DNA of 64,000 bases from contig CM077115.1 in assembly GCA_039619475.1 (NCBI GenBank), positions 481,628,400-481,692,399 on the forward strand. The letters are read 5' to 3'. Every line of letters begins with the position of its first letter. Position 1 is the stretch's first letter. Source of the DNA: Icerya purchasi (lineage: Eukaryota; Arthropoda; Insecta; Hemiptera; Monophlebidae). The notes under the pieces are model-generated. The model saw only the letters and a list, made by a program, of their open reading frames with translations. It was not told where the DNA came from and searched no databases. Of this stretch, positions 1 through 12,800 are shown one piece after another. Both the position numbers and the translations under genes were made by a program.

Positions 1-608
1 AACTCCCGAGTAAAAAAGTTTCAGAGACTTGGGAAATAATGCATCGCGAAAATAAGCCGCTATTCTCTTCTCGCTCACATAGATATGTTGCTTAGATGAA
101 CGAGATACTTTATATTAAAATTCGGAATACTTTATTTTAGGCCAAATCCTGTACAACAATAATAGTAAAACAATTAAGATGTGTATGTATATCTTTCTCT
201 ACATATATATATATATATATATTTGAATTTTTTTTTTACAGAAATACTTCTCTAACGAACGTATTTTTGAAATCCCGGCAAAATCAGTACAGGACATAAA
301 TTCCATTCCTCGTAGAGGGATTCATACAGCTCTTGTGATACATTGTCAGCTGGCGGAATTGTATTGTGGTAGTCATTCAAGTGATGGCAGTGTTCAGCGC
401 TGATCTCCGTTAGTATAATTGTGTTGTAATTTTACCTTAAACAAAGAAAAACCGCATTTTCCGTTACCAATTAGCTAATTGTCCGCCTGATTGAAATAAT
501 AAAAAAAAAAATTAATATGCCTCGGGGCACAGAGTAGAAGTAAAAGTTCAAAGGCGTTTTCCTTAACTTCGATTTAAAGTTATAGCATCAGTAGAAAAAT
601 TTACCAAG
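1..608. other. AT-rich left edge, no gene
   Basis: No coding signal seen on either strand. It contains an (AT)n microsatellite near 203-222 and short A runs near 500-511. The right part, read on the minus strand, continues downstream of the Helentron tail at 609-697 and may belong to that element, but I could not fix its end. Confidence 0.5.
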
Positions 609-697
609 AGTAAAAACCAAATAGGAAGATCTGTGGTTCTCATAAACACATATCTATAAAGTTTCACTTAAAGAAAAGCGAAAACAGATAAAAAAAA
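609..697. repeat. Direct repeat, left copy, flanking a LINE fragment
   Basis: About 85 bp beginning AGTAAAAACC and running through AGATCTGTGGTTCTCATAA to CGAAAACAGATAAAAAA, nearly identical to 1046-1132. The two copies bracket a minus-strand LINE 3' fragment. Both carry the AAAGTTTCACTT motif found at the ends of the Helentron-like pieces elsewhere in the window. The simplest reading is a target-site duplication made when a LINE inserted into a Helentron tail. Confidence 0.8.
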
Positions 698-1045
698 AAA
701 AATTTTTTTATTTTAAATTTACAAGGTCTATATGCTGTATGCAATTTCCGGGATTATTACAACACATGGATCAGTTGAAGATCAGAAGTGTTTTAATAGG
801 TTTGCCGCTCTAATATAGTGCAGCATATCTTAGACCTGTTTTGGTTCGATTGACAACTCAACCGACGGTAAGTTGAAGGTGCCTGCAGGCAGGCAATGTT
901 CCAGAACGTGTTCAGCAGTTGGTGAAATTGGGGAATTGCATAAGAAACAGGCAGAGCTTCTTCCAGCAAATAGTAGTGGGATATTGCTGTGTGCCCTATG
1001 CGGAGTCTAGTCAATGCTGCAAACTCTCTGTGGGACATGGATATC
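698..1045 (-). pseudogene. LINE ORF2 C-terminal fragment (I-type, post-RNase H region)
   Basis: On the minus strand the segment reads SHREFAALTRLRIGHTAIS followed by YYLLEEALP. It then reads, after one frameshift, a C/H-rich stretch with AEHVLEHC. This RLRxGHT ... EHxLxxC pattern is the zf-RVT-like tail that follows RNase H in I/R1/Jockey-type LINE ORF2 proteins. The coding part ends near 780 and is followed by a short 3' UTR and an A-rich end near 698-712. Only the last ~90 residues survive, so this is a strongly 5'-truncated copy. It belongs to a different subfamily from the LINE fragments at 36.9, 40.9, 43.6, 51.7 and 62.9 kb, which read RLRFNHTL at the same place. It sits between ~85-bp direct repeats. 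Confidence 0.75.
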
Positions 1046-1132
1046 AGTAAAAACCTAATGGGGAGATCTGTGGTTCTCATAAACACATATCTATAAAGTT
1101 TCACTTAAAGAAAAACGAAAACAGATAAAAAA
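1046..1132. repeat. Direct repeat, right copy, flanking a LINE fragment
   Basis: Second copy of the ~85-bp sequence at 609-697, with a few substitutions such as CAAATAGG versus CTAATGGG. It abuts the stop codon (1133-1135) of the Helentron endonuclease remnant on the minus strand, so it is the immediate 3' flank of that reading frame. Confidence 0.8.
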
Positions 1133-1800
1133 TTAATTCATTTGTTTTATTTCATCGATTACAGTAGGCTTATGGTAACTGAAATATGAAATATAAGTTT
1201 TTTTAATGTAATTTTATCAATACATGTCTAGAACATACTGCATCAATGGTAGTTCCGTACTTTGTAATTGAATCATTTGGATTATTATTAATAATTGAAG
1301 TTCAGTTTGGAGAAATTCTATTAAAGGCGAAGAATTGTCTGATGCAAAATTGAGACGTTGTAGTCTTCAGCTAATATCATTAGAAGTGTACGTAAATTTT
1401 CTTTTGATAACCTCGAACCATCGAGAGTGAAAGGGAGTAATATATTCTGAGTTTAAATTAAATTATATCATGGACTCTTTGATTTGGAGAAATATAAACG
1501 GCGATAATAATTATTTCTTTTCCATCTTCCGCCTTACATTGAACAGTACATATATCATCCCCAACACCTATTTGACCAAAATCTAATTGCCTAACATTGT
1601 TTGTATTGACATATTAATATTACAAGTAACAATAAATTTAACTTATCGTTTCTAATAAGGTTAAACTGCAATCCCTGCTGCTCGAACGTTTTTGCATTTA
1701 AATTTCACAATGCAATCGGAATTTGATATGTCGATATTATCGTCATTATTCATCCACGTTCCTGTTAAGATTAAAATGTCGATTGCTTCAGTTTTCCTTT
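1133..1800 (-). pseudogene. Helentron C-terminal endonuclease (EEP) domain remnant
   Basis: Read on the minus strand with several frameshifts and stops, this covers most of an endonuclease/exonuclease/phosphatase domain of the type fused to Helentron Rep-helicase proteins. Blocks in order: AIDILILTGTWMNNDDNID (about 1710-1780), KCKNVRAAGIAV, GDDICTVQCKAEDGKEII with AVYISPNQ, LAEDYNVS (about 1356-1375), SITKYGTTIDAVCSRHV, and SYFSYHKPT ending in a stop at 1133-1135. Two signature positions are altered: the TET glutamate reads TGT (near 1754-1765), and the SGDFN block reads AEDYN. The late histidine (SYHKP, 1166-1180) is intact. The order and spacing fit the family and the copy is dead. A related copy with an intact SGDFNVN block lies at 29204-29515. 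Confidence 0.85.
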
Positions 1801-2095
1801 GAGATCATTGACATTCCTTTTCTACATGGTCGATGCCTTTCTTTTTCCGATTCTCTTTATATGCGCTTTAAGAATCTTCATTTTCGTTTTCATTTTTTTC
1901 TCTCTATATATATGCTTGATGCCTTCTCTTTCCGATTCTATTTTAAATTCTAATACATTTATTTATTTATTTTTTTTATATACATCTCTCTCAAAGTGGT
2001 ATATAAAATGCATTAACATGCAATAACATGCAATATAGATTTTAATTCAATACATTATTGGCTACGTGTCTACTACGAATTTTTAGATGTATTAA
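1801..2095. other. T-rich low-complexity stretch
   Basis: Pyrimidine-rich DNA with two similar ~30-bp stretches (GATGCCTTTCTTTTTCCGATT and GATGCCTTCTCTTTCCGATT, about 90 bp apart). Read on the minus strand it might continue the N-terminal part of the Helentron endonuclease, but I see no secure motif. Confidence 0.4.
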
Positions 2096-2099
2096 GAAC

Positions 2100-2215
2100 T
2101 CTATTAGTTATTCATAACGTACGCTCTCGCTCGCTCGCTTTTTGTGTTAACTCCCCATTTATTTACATTTATATATAAGGCGCGCCTAAAGAAGTTTCAC
2201 TTCAAAAAAAAAACA
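2100..2215 (+). mobile_element. Short Helentron-like terminal module
   Basis: The stretch has a GCTCGCTCGC run, then GTTAACTCCCCAT, an AT-rich spacer, AAGGCGCGCC, and finally the imperfect palindrome GAAGTTTCACTTC (2191-2203) followed by an A run. The same order of blocks appears inverted at 58805-58930, and the GAAGTTTCACTTC block lies downstream of both Helentron endonuclease remnants. GAAGT/ACTTC can form a small hairpin, which fits a Helitron-type 3' end. The Helentron assignment is an inference from this shared block; no reading frame is present. Confidence 0.55.
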
Positions 2216-3249
2216 ACAAAAAACAAATAGTGGTATTCTTTAACGAACCAGCAATTAATTTAAATTTACTGAACACTTATTAATCGGAAAATTAATTTGT
2301 GGAAGGTATGTACACTTATCACGTACTTTTTTCCGCAGTTTTATATTGTTTTTTCTCATTTAATTTTCCGTGCTAAAATAAGTACATATATAATTTGACG
2401 AACATATTTTCATTTTCTTTATATACGCATAAAATATATATAGTAATACTTGTAAATTTGAACATTCATTCGTCGCGGGAAAAAAATGATTACCTGTAAT
2501 ATGTGAAATATACTTAGATACGATTTAGCAATGTTCTTTGCCAGTTTTACATTATACTTGAGCTCATTGTCGCACGCTGTATCATATGCATCACATTTTC
2601 CGTTCCAGTGATCAACATACAGATTCCGGTAATTTGTATTATTGTCAGCAGTGTTGTTATCATGACTGAAGACGGTTGTTGGTACAGCTTTTTCTCTCAT
2701 TTTTACACGAAGATAATTTGCCGACTAATAGTATATATTACGTAAATATTCATCATTGCTATTTAATTAAAGCTATATTTTTCGATAAATCCTGTCATTG
2801 ACCAAATCTTCGTACACTGCTTCAATACAGATAGAAACTTGAAGAGGAAATCCGATTCGTTCAGGCTACAACAAAGTTCCCTAAATAAACAGAAGTTGGT
2901 CTCGGGTCTCTCATATTTCAGTGAGCAGTGCTGTCGATCCAAATAATAGATTGCAGTACAAGCGGCTTTTCCATAGCTAAACCGATAATTTATTAAACTA
3001 TTTTCTATCTCACTAATTCCGACTTCCGAGGGGATTTCATTAATATTCGAGTAATCGGAACTAAATGTCTTTTTCTTTAATAATATTCGTATATTTTTTT
3101 TTCCGCATAATTTATTAAAGAAATTTTAGTCATATCCGATTGGTCAAAAAAACTTAAAGCGAATATAATGGTTAGCTGATAAATGAAGGAAATTACTATT
3201 TTTAATTATTCCCGACAATATTGGTTGCATTATCATAATTAATTTTTCC

Positions 3250-3294
<45 letters not shown>

Positions 3295-5560
3295 CTCGCA
3301 TAATAATTACGGCATCTGACGAGTATAAATATTTAAAATAAAGATGAATCGGATACATTTAGAATTATGCAACGAAAAACGTTTGGACACAGCGTACGGA
3401 GAATGTGGTATTACAATGCCAATAGCGTGGTAAAAAGAACATTTGAAAATGTATCTGAAAAAGCGTACGCTAAATAATACTAAAATTTTTAAACTAATAA
3501 TAACACGAATGAAAATGTAACTAAAACAGAGAAAAGAGATACAAGTCGGTTAGACTACGTATCTATCTCCACAAAAGATTTAACACGTATTCAATTAGCA
3601 AGGTTCAGTAAACAATTAGCGAGGTTCAACGAACAAAGGACACGCGAAAGAGTGGAGGTCGAAGAGCAAAGCGAACAGGGAGAAAATTCCCCTAGTTTTT
3701 ATGATATTAATTCATTTCATAGGGTGTACTACACTGCTATCGAATAAAAATACTTTTTTTTCTAAAAAAAAAAAAAAAACAGCTTTTCCAAATTTCCTAA
3801 GTACATATATACAGAAAATCGCAATTTTATATTTCAGCGACAGTTTCGGTTGGAAGTCTGACCAGCTAGATATTTACCTCTCAACAAAGCTGTGTTATTC
3901 CGTCATACACCACTCCTCCGCGCCTATATAGTAATAGAGAGAATTTTTTGCATGTCCAATACCGTGTTAACGAAATTAAGTACCTGCGCAGATTGTTCTT
4001 GCGTTCTATATTCCTTCGTGTAACTCTGCTAACGGCATTCCTTGTAAGGACACGCAGCGCGGCAAAGTTCTCATGTAAGAAGGAAAGCAGTTCTTTTCAG
4101 ATGTTTGGAACAGATCGATGGGGGAAGGCTCTGCAGTATTGCTCTTAGAGAGTTGTTTGAATTTTCAGTAGCCTCTTCTTTTACGGCGCACCTGTAGCAG
4201 AGTCCAGGTCATCCATTTATTAAATTAATTATTATCAAGCAACGAATTCCAAAATCCTGTCGGCTTCTTCGCGTTCGGAATGCGAGCAGGGGGTACGGCC
4301 GGTTAACTCAACTTTCGCTTATAGCGGGAGAAGTCGACTAGATGGAGTGCAGAACGGTCTCGCAATAAGCCGACTTCTGTACAACGATCGGGGTATTTCA
4401 GTTATGCGAGTTGACATTAGTCGGTGCGAATGCTAAAGTGGTGCTGCCTTCCGTTCGGCAGGGGCGGTGGTCTAGCGTAAAGGTTTTACAGATGACATCG
4501 ATAGTTATTCGTGGCATGCAAAATCAGTTTTCGTTTGGAGCAGGGTGAATGTCAAGTAGCAACAAAGAAGATGACGATGCGCTACCACGACCGAATAGGG
4601 TAAGGAATGGATCGTCGGAGGCGCACCGTGAAAAACAGAGGAAGGCTATGAAATATTTATTATGACGAAGCAAAATAATAATTGAAAAGAGATCCTTCGA
4701 AATTATGTAAGGTACCACGCGACCATTTGTCAACAGCGATATTTCATCCCCGGACAATTTAGATACCGAACATTTCCCGCCTTTTTTCCGTTCCAGAGAA
4801 GATATAAAGTCTGATGGCTTACCGAACGGAGTTATTAATTATTGTCCTTACTACCGTCTACAGAGATATCGGAAATACCGCGATTTGTCGATAACTTTAA
4901 TCTAACAGCATACGGATCATATTTCAAACTAGCATACTAATCTGCGTACAATTAATGTGTACTACACGTCACTTCAAAAAAATATTATACTTTCGGTCAA
5001 GCGTATGCGAAAAGATTGTATTGACTTAGTTGCATCGTTTCTTTTTTTTTTTTTTTTGTATTAGTGGTAAATTTTAAAAAACAGCTGAAATTTAAATCGC
5101 TTATCACGAGACAAAAATATTTTAATACTTCATCCCAGCAAACCTACTAAGCTTTCTATTTGCGATTTGATTTATATTGTTTATTTTTTTAAATTATACA
5201 TATCGTTTAAAATAGACGGATTTAAAAAATATGATACCTAACCTTGACCATACGCCGAACATGTATAGACGTTACTTCAAAAAAAAAAAATGCTACACGA
5301 CGCGTCATCCATTTACTTTGAATGTATCAAAAGAAGGTATCGTTTATATATCATTTCAGATATTTTCTGCATTATCGCAATTAGTCTTAATTGCCGCATT
5401 TTAAACTTGTAAATTTATTCAGATTAAAATGATTGTCGCTTTTGCACATTTTTATTCACGATCGTATTTTTTGTAGTTCGTTATTATTATTAATATTAAT
5501 GCAATACAGTCCAATTAAACTTTACTTAACCTTATGAATATTACTTGTAAGATTCTGGGA
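2216..5560. other. AT-rich unique-looking DNA, no gene recognised
   Basis: No motif-bearing reading frame seen. It has an (AT)n microsatellite at about 3250-3290 and A or T runs near 3768 and 5040-5058. A GC-richer patch at about 4250-4480 (CpG-containing, no repeat recognised) stands out and may be regulatory. The small frames on both strands have low-complexity translations and no family resemblance. Confidence 0.5.
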
Positions 5561-6017
5561 GTGTGATTATGTGTGCAATGCTTTCTGTATGAGTATTTGT
5601 GGAATGTATGCGTTTATTCGTGCAGGTATCAAATTTTGTACGCCTGAGTATGTATAATTGTGGTATGCAAGTATGAATTACTCTAAAATATGCTAGTAAC
5701 TGTACTTATCATAACTCATAATGTGATCTAGAAATAAGCTGTACATAATTTTAACACTACCGTATATATAATAAACAAATAAATGTCGCTTTGTAAACAA
5801 CAACCAATAGGATTGATAAAAATGAAACTGATCAATAACTAGGTTGGCTTTTGTACTAGGTAAGAAGCAAATAATTAATAGTTAATACAATAAACAAAGT
5901 AAAATAGTTATATAATAATAATCACCACTGCTCGCGCAACAATGCGCTTTTATGGTAACCTTATTTTAGATACACAAATTTAAGAATGTACACAATTGAA
6001 CAAATAAATTGAATTGA
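5561..6017 (+). mobile_element. Possible LINE 3' UTR tail
   Basis: GT-rich sequence (GTGTGATTATGTGTGCAATG and similar) followed by AATAAACAAATAAATG near 5770, and later GAACAAATAAATTGAATTG. It resembles in style the 3' UTR of the LINE ending near 31060 (TGTACAAATAAATAAATA). No coding part is preserved, so this is a weak call from composition only. Confidence 0.25.
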
Positions 6018-6040
6018 ATTATTATTATTATTATTATTAT

Positions 6041-6078
<38 letters not shown>

Positions 6079-6090
6079 TTATTATTACTA
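6018..6090. repeat. Compound trinucleotide microsatellite (ATT)n(AGT)n(ATT)n
   Basis: An ATT tract passes into an uninterrupted AGT tract of about 12 units and then returns to ATT. A pure three-part compound array like this should be polymorphic. Confidence 0.95.
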
Positions 6091-9000
6091 TTCTATCGTG
6101 ATGCACTATTCAGGTATTGAAGTGAAAATGCTGTCAAGATCATTTAAAAAATTAAAACGAGGTTAAAATCACGATTTTTATTTTGCTTTTCCTCTTTTTT
6201 TAAATATACAAATAAATTCGGTTCCTCAAAAATATTTTTGGAATCCGGCGTAGCATGGGGCAGCATTTATTTCGATCAACAGTTAAGTACATTACTTTCT
6301 GCAATTTTAGAACTTCTTGAAATGTCAAAAAAAACTACCGTACCTCTCCTACAGAATTCCTTTGGATTTGCCAGAATACCTGTTGGCTTTCTAGAACTCT
6401 GTTTTTATTTTTTTGTTAGGAAAAAGGGCGTTCGAACGGAAGAGTTATAAGATATTTATTGGCGTTTTTCAAAAACGAGTTACTAATAAAAAAATGAAAC
6501 TTAATTAACATAAACAACAACGAAAGCTAAACAAAGCTATATAAAAAAAACATTAAACTGAAATAAATAGAATGATTACTTAAATTCTATCCGTTTTTTA
6601 TTTTTTTTTCATATTTCGTTAATTTCAGGATTACTTCTGAGCACGCGTACTAGTGCAAGTGGAACAATCCATTTCAACGAAATAATAGATGCTTTCCAGA
6701 ATCCAAATCTTCTAAAAATTTATTTTATTATTTTTTTTATTATCTTTATTTCAAATAAAACTTTTAGATGATATTCGAGCATCAGTTTCACTAAATATAA
6801 AAATTTCCACCAATTTTATCGAAGTTAAATGATCAGAGGAATGAGAAATAGAGAATCGGTTTTAAAGTAAAATTACAAGAATTACCCCCAAAATTGTTAA
6901 AAAATGAATAACCATCCGACACCAATTACACTACAGTTAAACAGATTTGCATAAAACAAGGAAAAATCGAGAATATTAAATAATATTAATAATATAAAAA
7001 TAAATTTAGATAAAAGAATTAAAATGAACGCTATTAAATATTTGATTAAATTTATAATACAGAGTTTTCGAATTTATCAGAATTTGTAATTTCTAAAAAC
7101 AGTTAAAAAATCTAATTTGAAATAAAATAATATAACTCTGTTTGAAGTAGCACGTTTAATAAATGCCAGATATAAAAAAAAACATTATGTATTTTCAGTT
7201 AATATTTCAAATACTGTCGATTTCCGAAAAGTAATAAAAATTTATTAAAATAACTTATAAATACGTACACTTGACATGCGCGAAGAAGAAAATTATACTA
7301 ATTCTTGAAAATGTTAAAAATAAAAGGATCTAAAAGAGGAAATAGAAGTGCCAGAATGGTTACTCCTTTTAGTGCTACTGAGATTTATATCATACATTAT
7401 ACAATCAAAAAATAAATAGAAAAAAATGATGCTCTTTAAAAATTTCTTATATCTTAATTAAATAAGAAAAAAAAAAAAATTGTCTGAAAAATTTTAATAA
7501 ACACAATAATGGGAGGAAAAAGGAGTAAAATTCTCAACGTTTAACTTATTTTTAATATTTTCAATTCTAATTTTTGTTTTCCGTAATAAGCGCGCAATAT
7601 TGCAGTAATTACCGGGAAAATTTAAATTGAGAAAATAACTCCATAAATGCGGAAACATTAACGTATTTTTATTTTAATAATAATTCTTTGAATAATTACC
7701 TTTATCAGAAATGTAAAATAACACAAGACCTCGAATTAAAATAGAATATTCAACTTTAATCCATCTTATGTACAAATAACCCCGTTGGAGTACCGATTTT
7801 TTATCAACTAAAGTAATTAATTATTAAATTTCTGATTCTACATTTTTCCTTTAAAAAAATGAAGTTTTTCCAGTTCGTTCCAGAATATTCGTTGAAAAAG
7901 AAACGATAAAGTCAGACCGCATAATCGGAACAAAAAATCAGTGCACGCTTTAAAATTTAACAGTAGCGCTAGGTGATACAATTACTATAGGCAGATGAAG
8001 TTACCATCCGACGTTAGTGCAAATAAAGCAACTGAAATTTATCCATTTCTAGTACATTTTTCGAGTTGCTAAAACTTTTTTCTCAAAATTATAAAGCTGT
8101 TGAGACTTCCTAAGGAATTCCGACATAATGAACGTCAAACTTCATCAATGGTATACCCTTCAAAGAAGCGACGTACCCTTACTGCGAATGACATAGCCAT
8201 TACACTCATTTCTTCATGTTGATGCAAATAAAAATAAGCCAACTATATACACTATCAATGACCATCAAATAATTTTCAATTATCCTGTACCGTTCGTGGA
8301 ACATTGGGTTTTTTATAATTACTAATGTTAACCATTTTATTGGTCAACTTCACATTTTCATTATCGTTATTATTATTATTATTATTATTATTATTCCGAA
8401 TATTATTCTCATAATTATTACGATATTAGTGCACGAAAAACTATCAGATGAAATTCTTAATCGTTCAACAATACTAATTTACCAAAAATTCACTTACCAC
8501 CCACAGCTATTGAAACTATCCTAGAGTTAAATTTTTTCGTGAATTTGATTAGAGAACGCTCCGAAGGAATTTATTTTTTCCATTTCTGTTTTAAAATCAT
8601 CATTGTTTACTCTTTTATTTTACCTTTTTGTTAAGTAATTCACATCCTATCGGTTCTTTGAACTGAAATAAGATGATCGAACAGGATTATATGAGCGCAT
8701 CGGTATAAATAAATTTCATTTTTTAAAGTAAATAATCAGTTCAATCAGGCAACGCTTACTGTTAGATATTAATACGATGAACTAAAAATCAAGCGTATTA
8801 TGTATCGATTTTTTTTTTTTTTTTTAGTTTTCCACATAATCCTGCAATAGTGAAATGTCAAGTGATAATTCAACAAGAACATCTTTACTATTTCAAAGAT
8901 GAATTTTATTAATGATAATTCAAATGGATCAGCATTATCTGAAACGAGAAATTATAATTTCGAAAAAGAAATCAAAGTTCAAATACTTTATTTCTAAACA

Positions 9001-9757
9001 ATTTTTATTCTTATTTCATAAATAATATTAACATAGCATTCTTAATTGTGATAAAAAAAGTTCGTTAGCAAAAATTAGGAAAACAAAGATTAATAAACAA
9101 CAAGAAAATATCAGTAATAATTAAAATTAAACATAATATGCTAAAATTTAAAAATTGATCAAACATTTTCGTCTCATAAATTAGATCTTTTAGAAAAAAA
9201 TTTCCCTAGCAGCACCGAAGTTGAAAGAGCAGACATAAATACTTACTAGCTACTTTTTCTTTGAAACAACCGTAAGGATTTGAATCGCGACATTTAAAAA
9301 CAACCGTGCTTCTCGGGAGTAACGGATTGGTGTTCTTTTAAGTATAATAAATATTCTTCAAATTTTGAAATCGATATTTTCTGAATACACTTAAACGTTC
9401 AGCTTAATTTTGATCGAAAACGAATGTTCGATCAGATTCTAATAAAACTAAGAACAACAGAGAACCGAAGAAACGATTTAATGAAGTGTTATCTGATTCG
9501 CGAAATAAGAAGAGAAAAACAAAAAAACAGACTAGAGATGACAAGTGGATTATAAAATTTTATATCGGTTCCCGGGAAGTAAAAGGAATAAGGCAAGACA
9601 GAGAGGTGGTCAGAAGACATATACAGATTTATTCGGAACGGACAATTTGGCAGAATGGCATATAGGCTGAATCATGAGCTCGGTTAAAAGAATTGCTTTT
9701 TGACGAAAGTTTACCTATATGTATATTATTAAATGATATAGTAAAAACGGTGTATCA
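6091..9757. other. AT-rich unique-looking DNA, no gene recognised
   Basis: Long AT-rich interval with no recognisable reading frame or transposon. An (ATT)n tract lies at about 8365-8396 and a T run at about 8811-8826. Short frames such as the one near 6238-6450 have no family motif. Confidence 0.5.
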
Positions 9758-9758
9758 G

Positions 9759-9817
<59 letters not shown>

Positions 9818-9830
9818 GTAATAATAAAAT
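9758..9830. repeat. (AAT)n microsatellite
   Basis: Nearly perfect AAT/ATA repeat of more than 20 units, ending in one AGT-interrupted unit. Confidence 0.95.
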
Positions 9831-12800
9831 AAATGCTAATAGTTAGTTTAAATGGCGAAAAAATGTGCACGTTACGTTACATTTTCGCACGATATCTCGG
9901 CTTTTATTCGCGGCTGATATTTCTAAAAAGACCGCACACGGTCTATTTCGGCCGACTTTGTTAGTGTCCTTAACGTGAAAACGAGCACAGCAATGGGAAA
10001 TAAATCGAAATAGGTTTTTGTTCGGTTATTTTGTATTTCTCGGCTCTTTGTAAAAACCCATTTTATACGTTAAAGGGAAAAGATCAGTAATATGCAAATG
10101 CGCTAACAGAGAATCGGGGCTTAATTTTCGATGCGTTCTATAAAAGATCTGAAAATTCGCACACAGAGGAGGAAAAGGTCTGTAAAACAAACGAATATCA
10201 GGGCGCCGAGAACGATGCTGCAACCGGACGGACGGAATTAATAAATGATACGAACGAACACACACACGGATCTGTTTATCAAAAAGACGCTGAAATATAA
10301 TAATATAAAGAGCTATCGCAGAATATGAAATATAAATATGCGACGAGAGAAACGGAACGGGAATAAACGGGCAAGAGAGACGGCGCGATAGAAATAAGAA
10401 GGCATCGATAAAGAGAAAACAAACGCAAAGTCCAGCCTATGACGGACCGGAGAAGGGATTTAACGAAAAAGGAAGGAAGCAGTAGATAATTTAAGTTTGC
10501 GGTATCCGCGTTTATCTATACTCGGCATACGCTAGAGTAGCCGAGCCATTATTATAACAACAGAATAGGCTTAATGATGTAGCTTTGTTCACGTGTGTGA
10601 GTAGCGGCACCAATATTCCGTTCTATCGTAGACGTTTTGTTTATTCTTCCTAACGACCGTAGGCGCAACTAAGCGTAAAATATTTAAATATAACCGACAG
10701 CAGAAGAAACGGCCATGCTACCGATGAAATAAAATTTCTTTCATCCAGTTAAAAAACAGCACTAGAATAATTAACATACCAGCCGTCTCAATATAACATC
10801 ACTGCCACCGCCGCCAAGAAGATGAGTTTAAAGAGAACGCAAAAAAATCCTCTAAATTAAAAAATGCTCGACGATAACTCGATTAAATCAAAGACTCTGC
10901 AATTACAGACCTTCACGAGAGTAAGTGTAACGATTAAAGTTTAATTCGCGCTCGTCAATCTTGAAGCTGTCAAATTTGCATTTTTAAACTAGTACCAGCA
11001 CATCTGCACGACGTTCCAGCAGTCTCGAATCGTAAAGAAAGTCATTATTAGAAATTCTGCTTAAAGATTTTTTTTTGATCCCATATCAAGCGAAATTGTG
11101 CTGCGGCGATGAGTGCATCTAAATGCGAATTTATCTTTTTTATTAGAACTCGATTGATCAAGAAGATATTTTGACATCTGACATCAAATTATTGCACCCT
11201 CTTGTAAAAGCCAGCGTGCAATTACACGCAGTTTAGTCGCTAGAACTTGATCCCATCAACTATCAAAGTTCGTGTTAGTTCTCGAGTTTAAAATCAGTAT
11301 TTTACTACAGGTCGAATGTTTTTATGCGCGAATTCGTTAAATCCGGAGAAAAGAATTTTAAAATGTAAGATTTGCGAGTAGCAATAATATAATTGAATGA
11401 TGCGAGTAGCAATATCGAATGAAGTTAAGAAAAGGCGAACTACTAGAAATCTGTAGTAAGCTTTGTACAGATTATTACAATTGTACCGCATTAGTCTACG
11501 CCGAATTAATCGAAAAAAATATAAGATCGAGCCACATCTTTTGATTCTAGTATGTCAATTGATCTTTTATTTTTTTATTTTTTTTTTTTTTTTGACTTAT
11601 AACCGCTGCGCAAGAGAAATTTATCTATATTTTCAACGTGCAAATTCGGATGCTACCCAAACGAAACACCGCTGTCTAACCAACTACAGATAGCCGGCAT
11701 TTGATATATCATTAGATTCGAAGGTAAATTTGATATAATAAAGCCATCAAAGATCAATCATAATAAATCTTTTTAAGAAAACTAAATGTAGTTTAAACGA
11801 AAAGTACGATGGTGCCCTATTCCGTTCCATTCTTTTTTTTTTTTTTTTCAGATTTGTCACTCAGAGAGAGAGGATCATCTTTTTAATGAAAGCGTGTTCC
11901 TGTTAAATTATTACTATTAGAAAGTGATTAATGAAATGTATTCAACAAGAGAGTTGGAATTCTAGAATTTATACGGTAACCGAAAAACATTTTTTTGGGT
12001 TCTTTCGTATACATTTAATTATATTTCGGATCGAATTTGAAAATCCAAGTACCGTAGAAAAGTTTGCAATTACTAAACATTAGTACGTGTTATTTTACGA
12101 AGTTATTCTGTAGTGTTGTAAAATCGTTCTAAGACGAAAACTCTGTAAGATTAAAAAATTTTCAAAGACCCGAATTAATTATAAAAACCACTGTAAGATA
12201 GGGGGGAAAAAAAAGAAAAGAAAAAAGAGATCAAACCGTCAATTTCTCATCTTAAATACACCGCTCCTACATTGTGATATTCCTCTGTAGATTGATCCAA
12301 CAAACAACGGTTTTCTATCGAAATAAAAGGGGCTCCTCCTCGCCGTATTCATTTTACTGTGACCGATGGAACTAAAAATTTACTCGCACGATTGAATGCA
12401 AATAAACACACGACCAACTCTAATCACCATAACCAAGGATAATCTGTTTTACAACATTATTAGCTTTTTATCGCGACCCTATGTGTATCATCCGCAATGT
12501 AGTCGCGGCTTCTTACACCCTGATCAGAAAATCTACTTTCAAGTGGCACAATACACGATCAGAATAATACAAGTGAAATTATTTATTTAATTAAAGAAAA
12601 AAAGTGAATTACAGTTGTGTGTTTTTCGCTTTTATATGTAAAACCGTTAACATATGGTATAAAAAATCGATGTAATATGCCCCTCCCATAAAGCAGCCTG
12701 CACTGCTTGCGTACTGTACTATTGCATATAAGATGTTAATTAATTCGAGAAAAAAATTTAGGTTAATATCTTTAAAAGCATATTTAAAAAAATTTTAAAC

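Noticed and set aside
2178..2190. GGCGCGCC site as evidence for cloning vector or bacterial DNA
   Set aside because: It is embedded in a module that recurs at 58805-58930 without this motif. The surrounding sequence is clearly eukaryotic repeat DNA.
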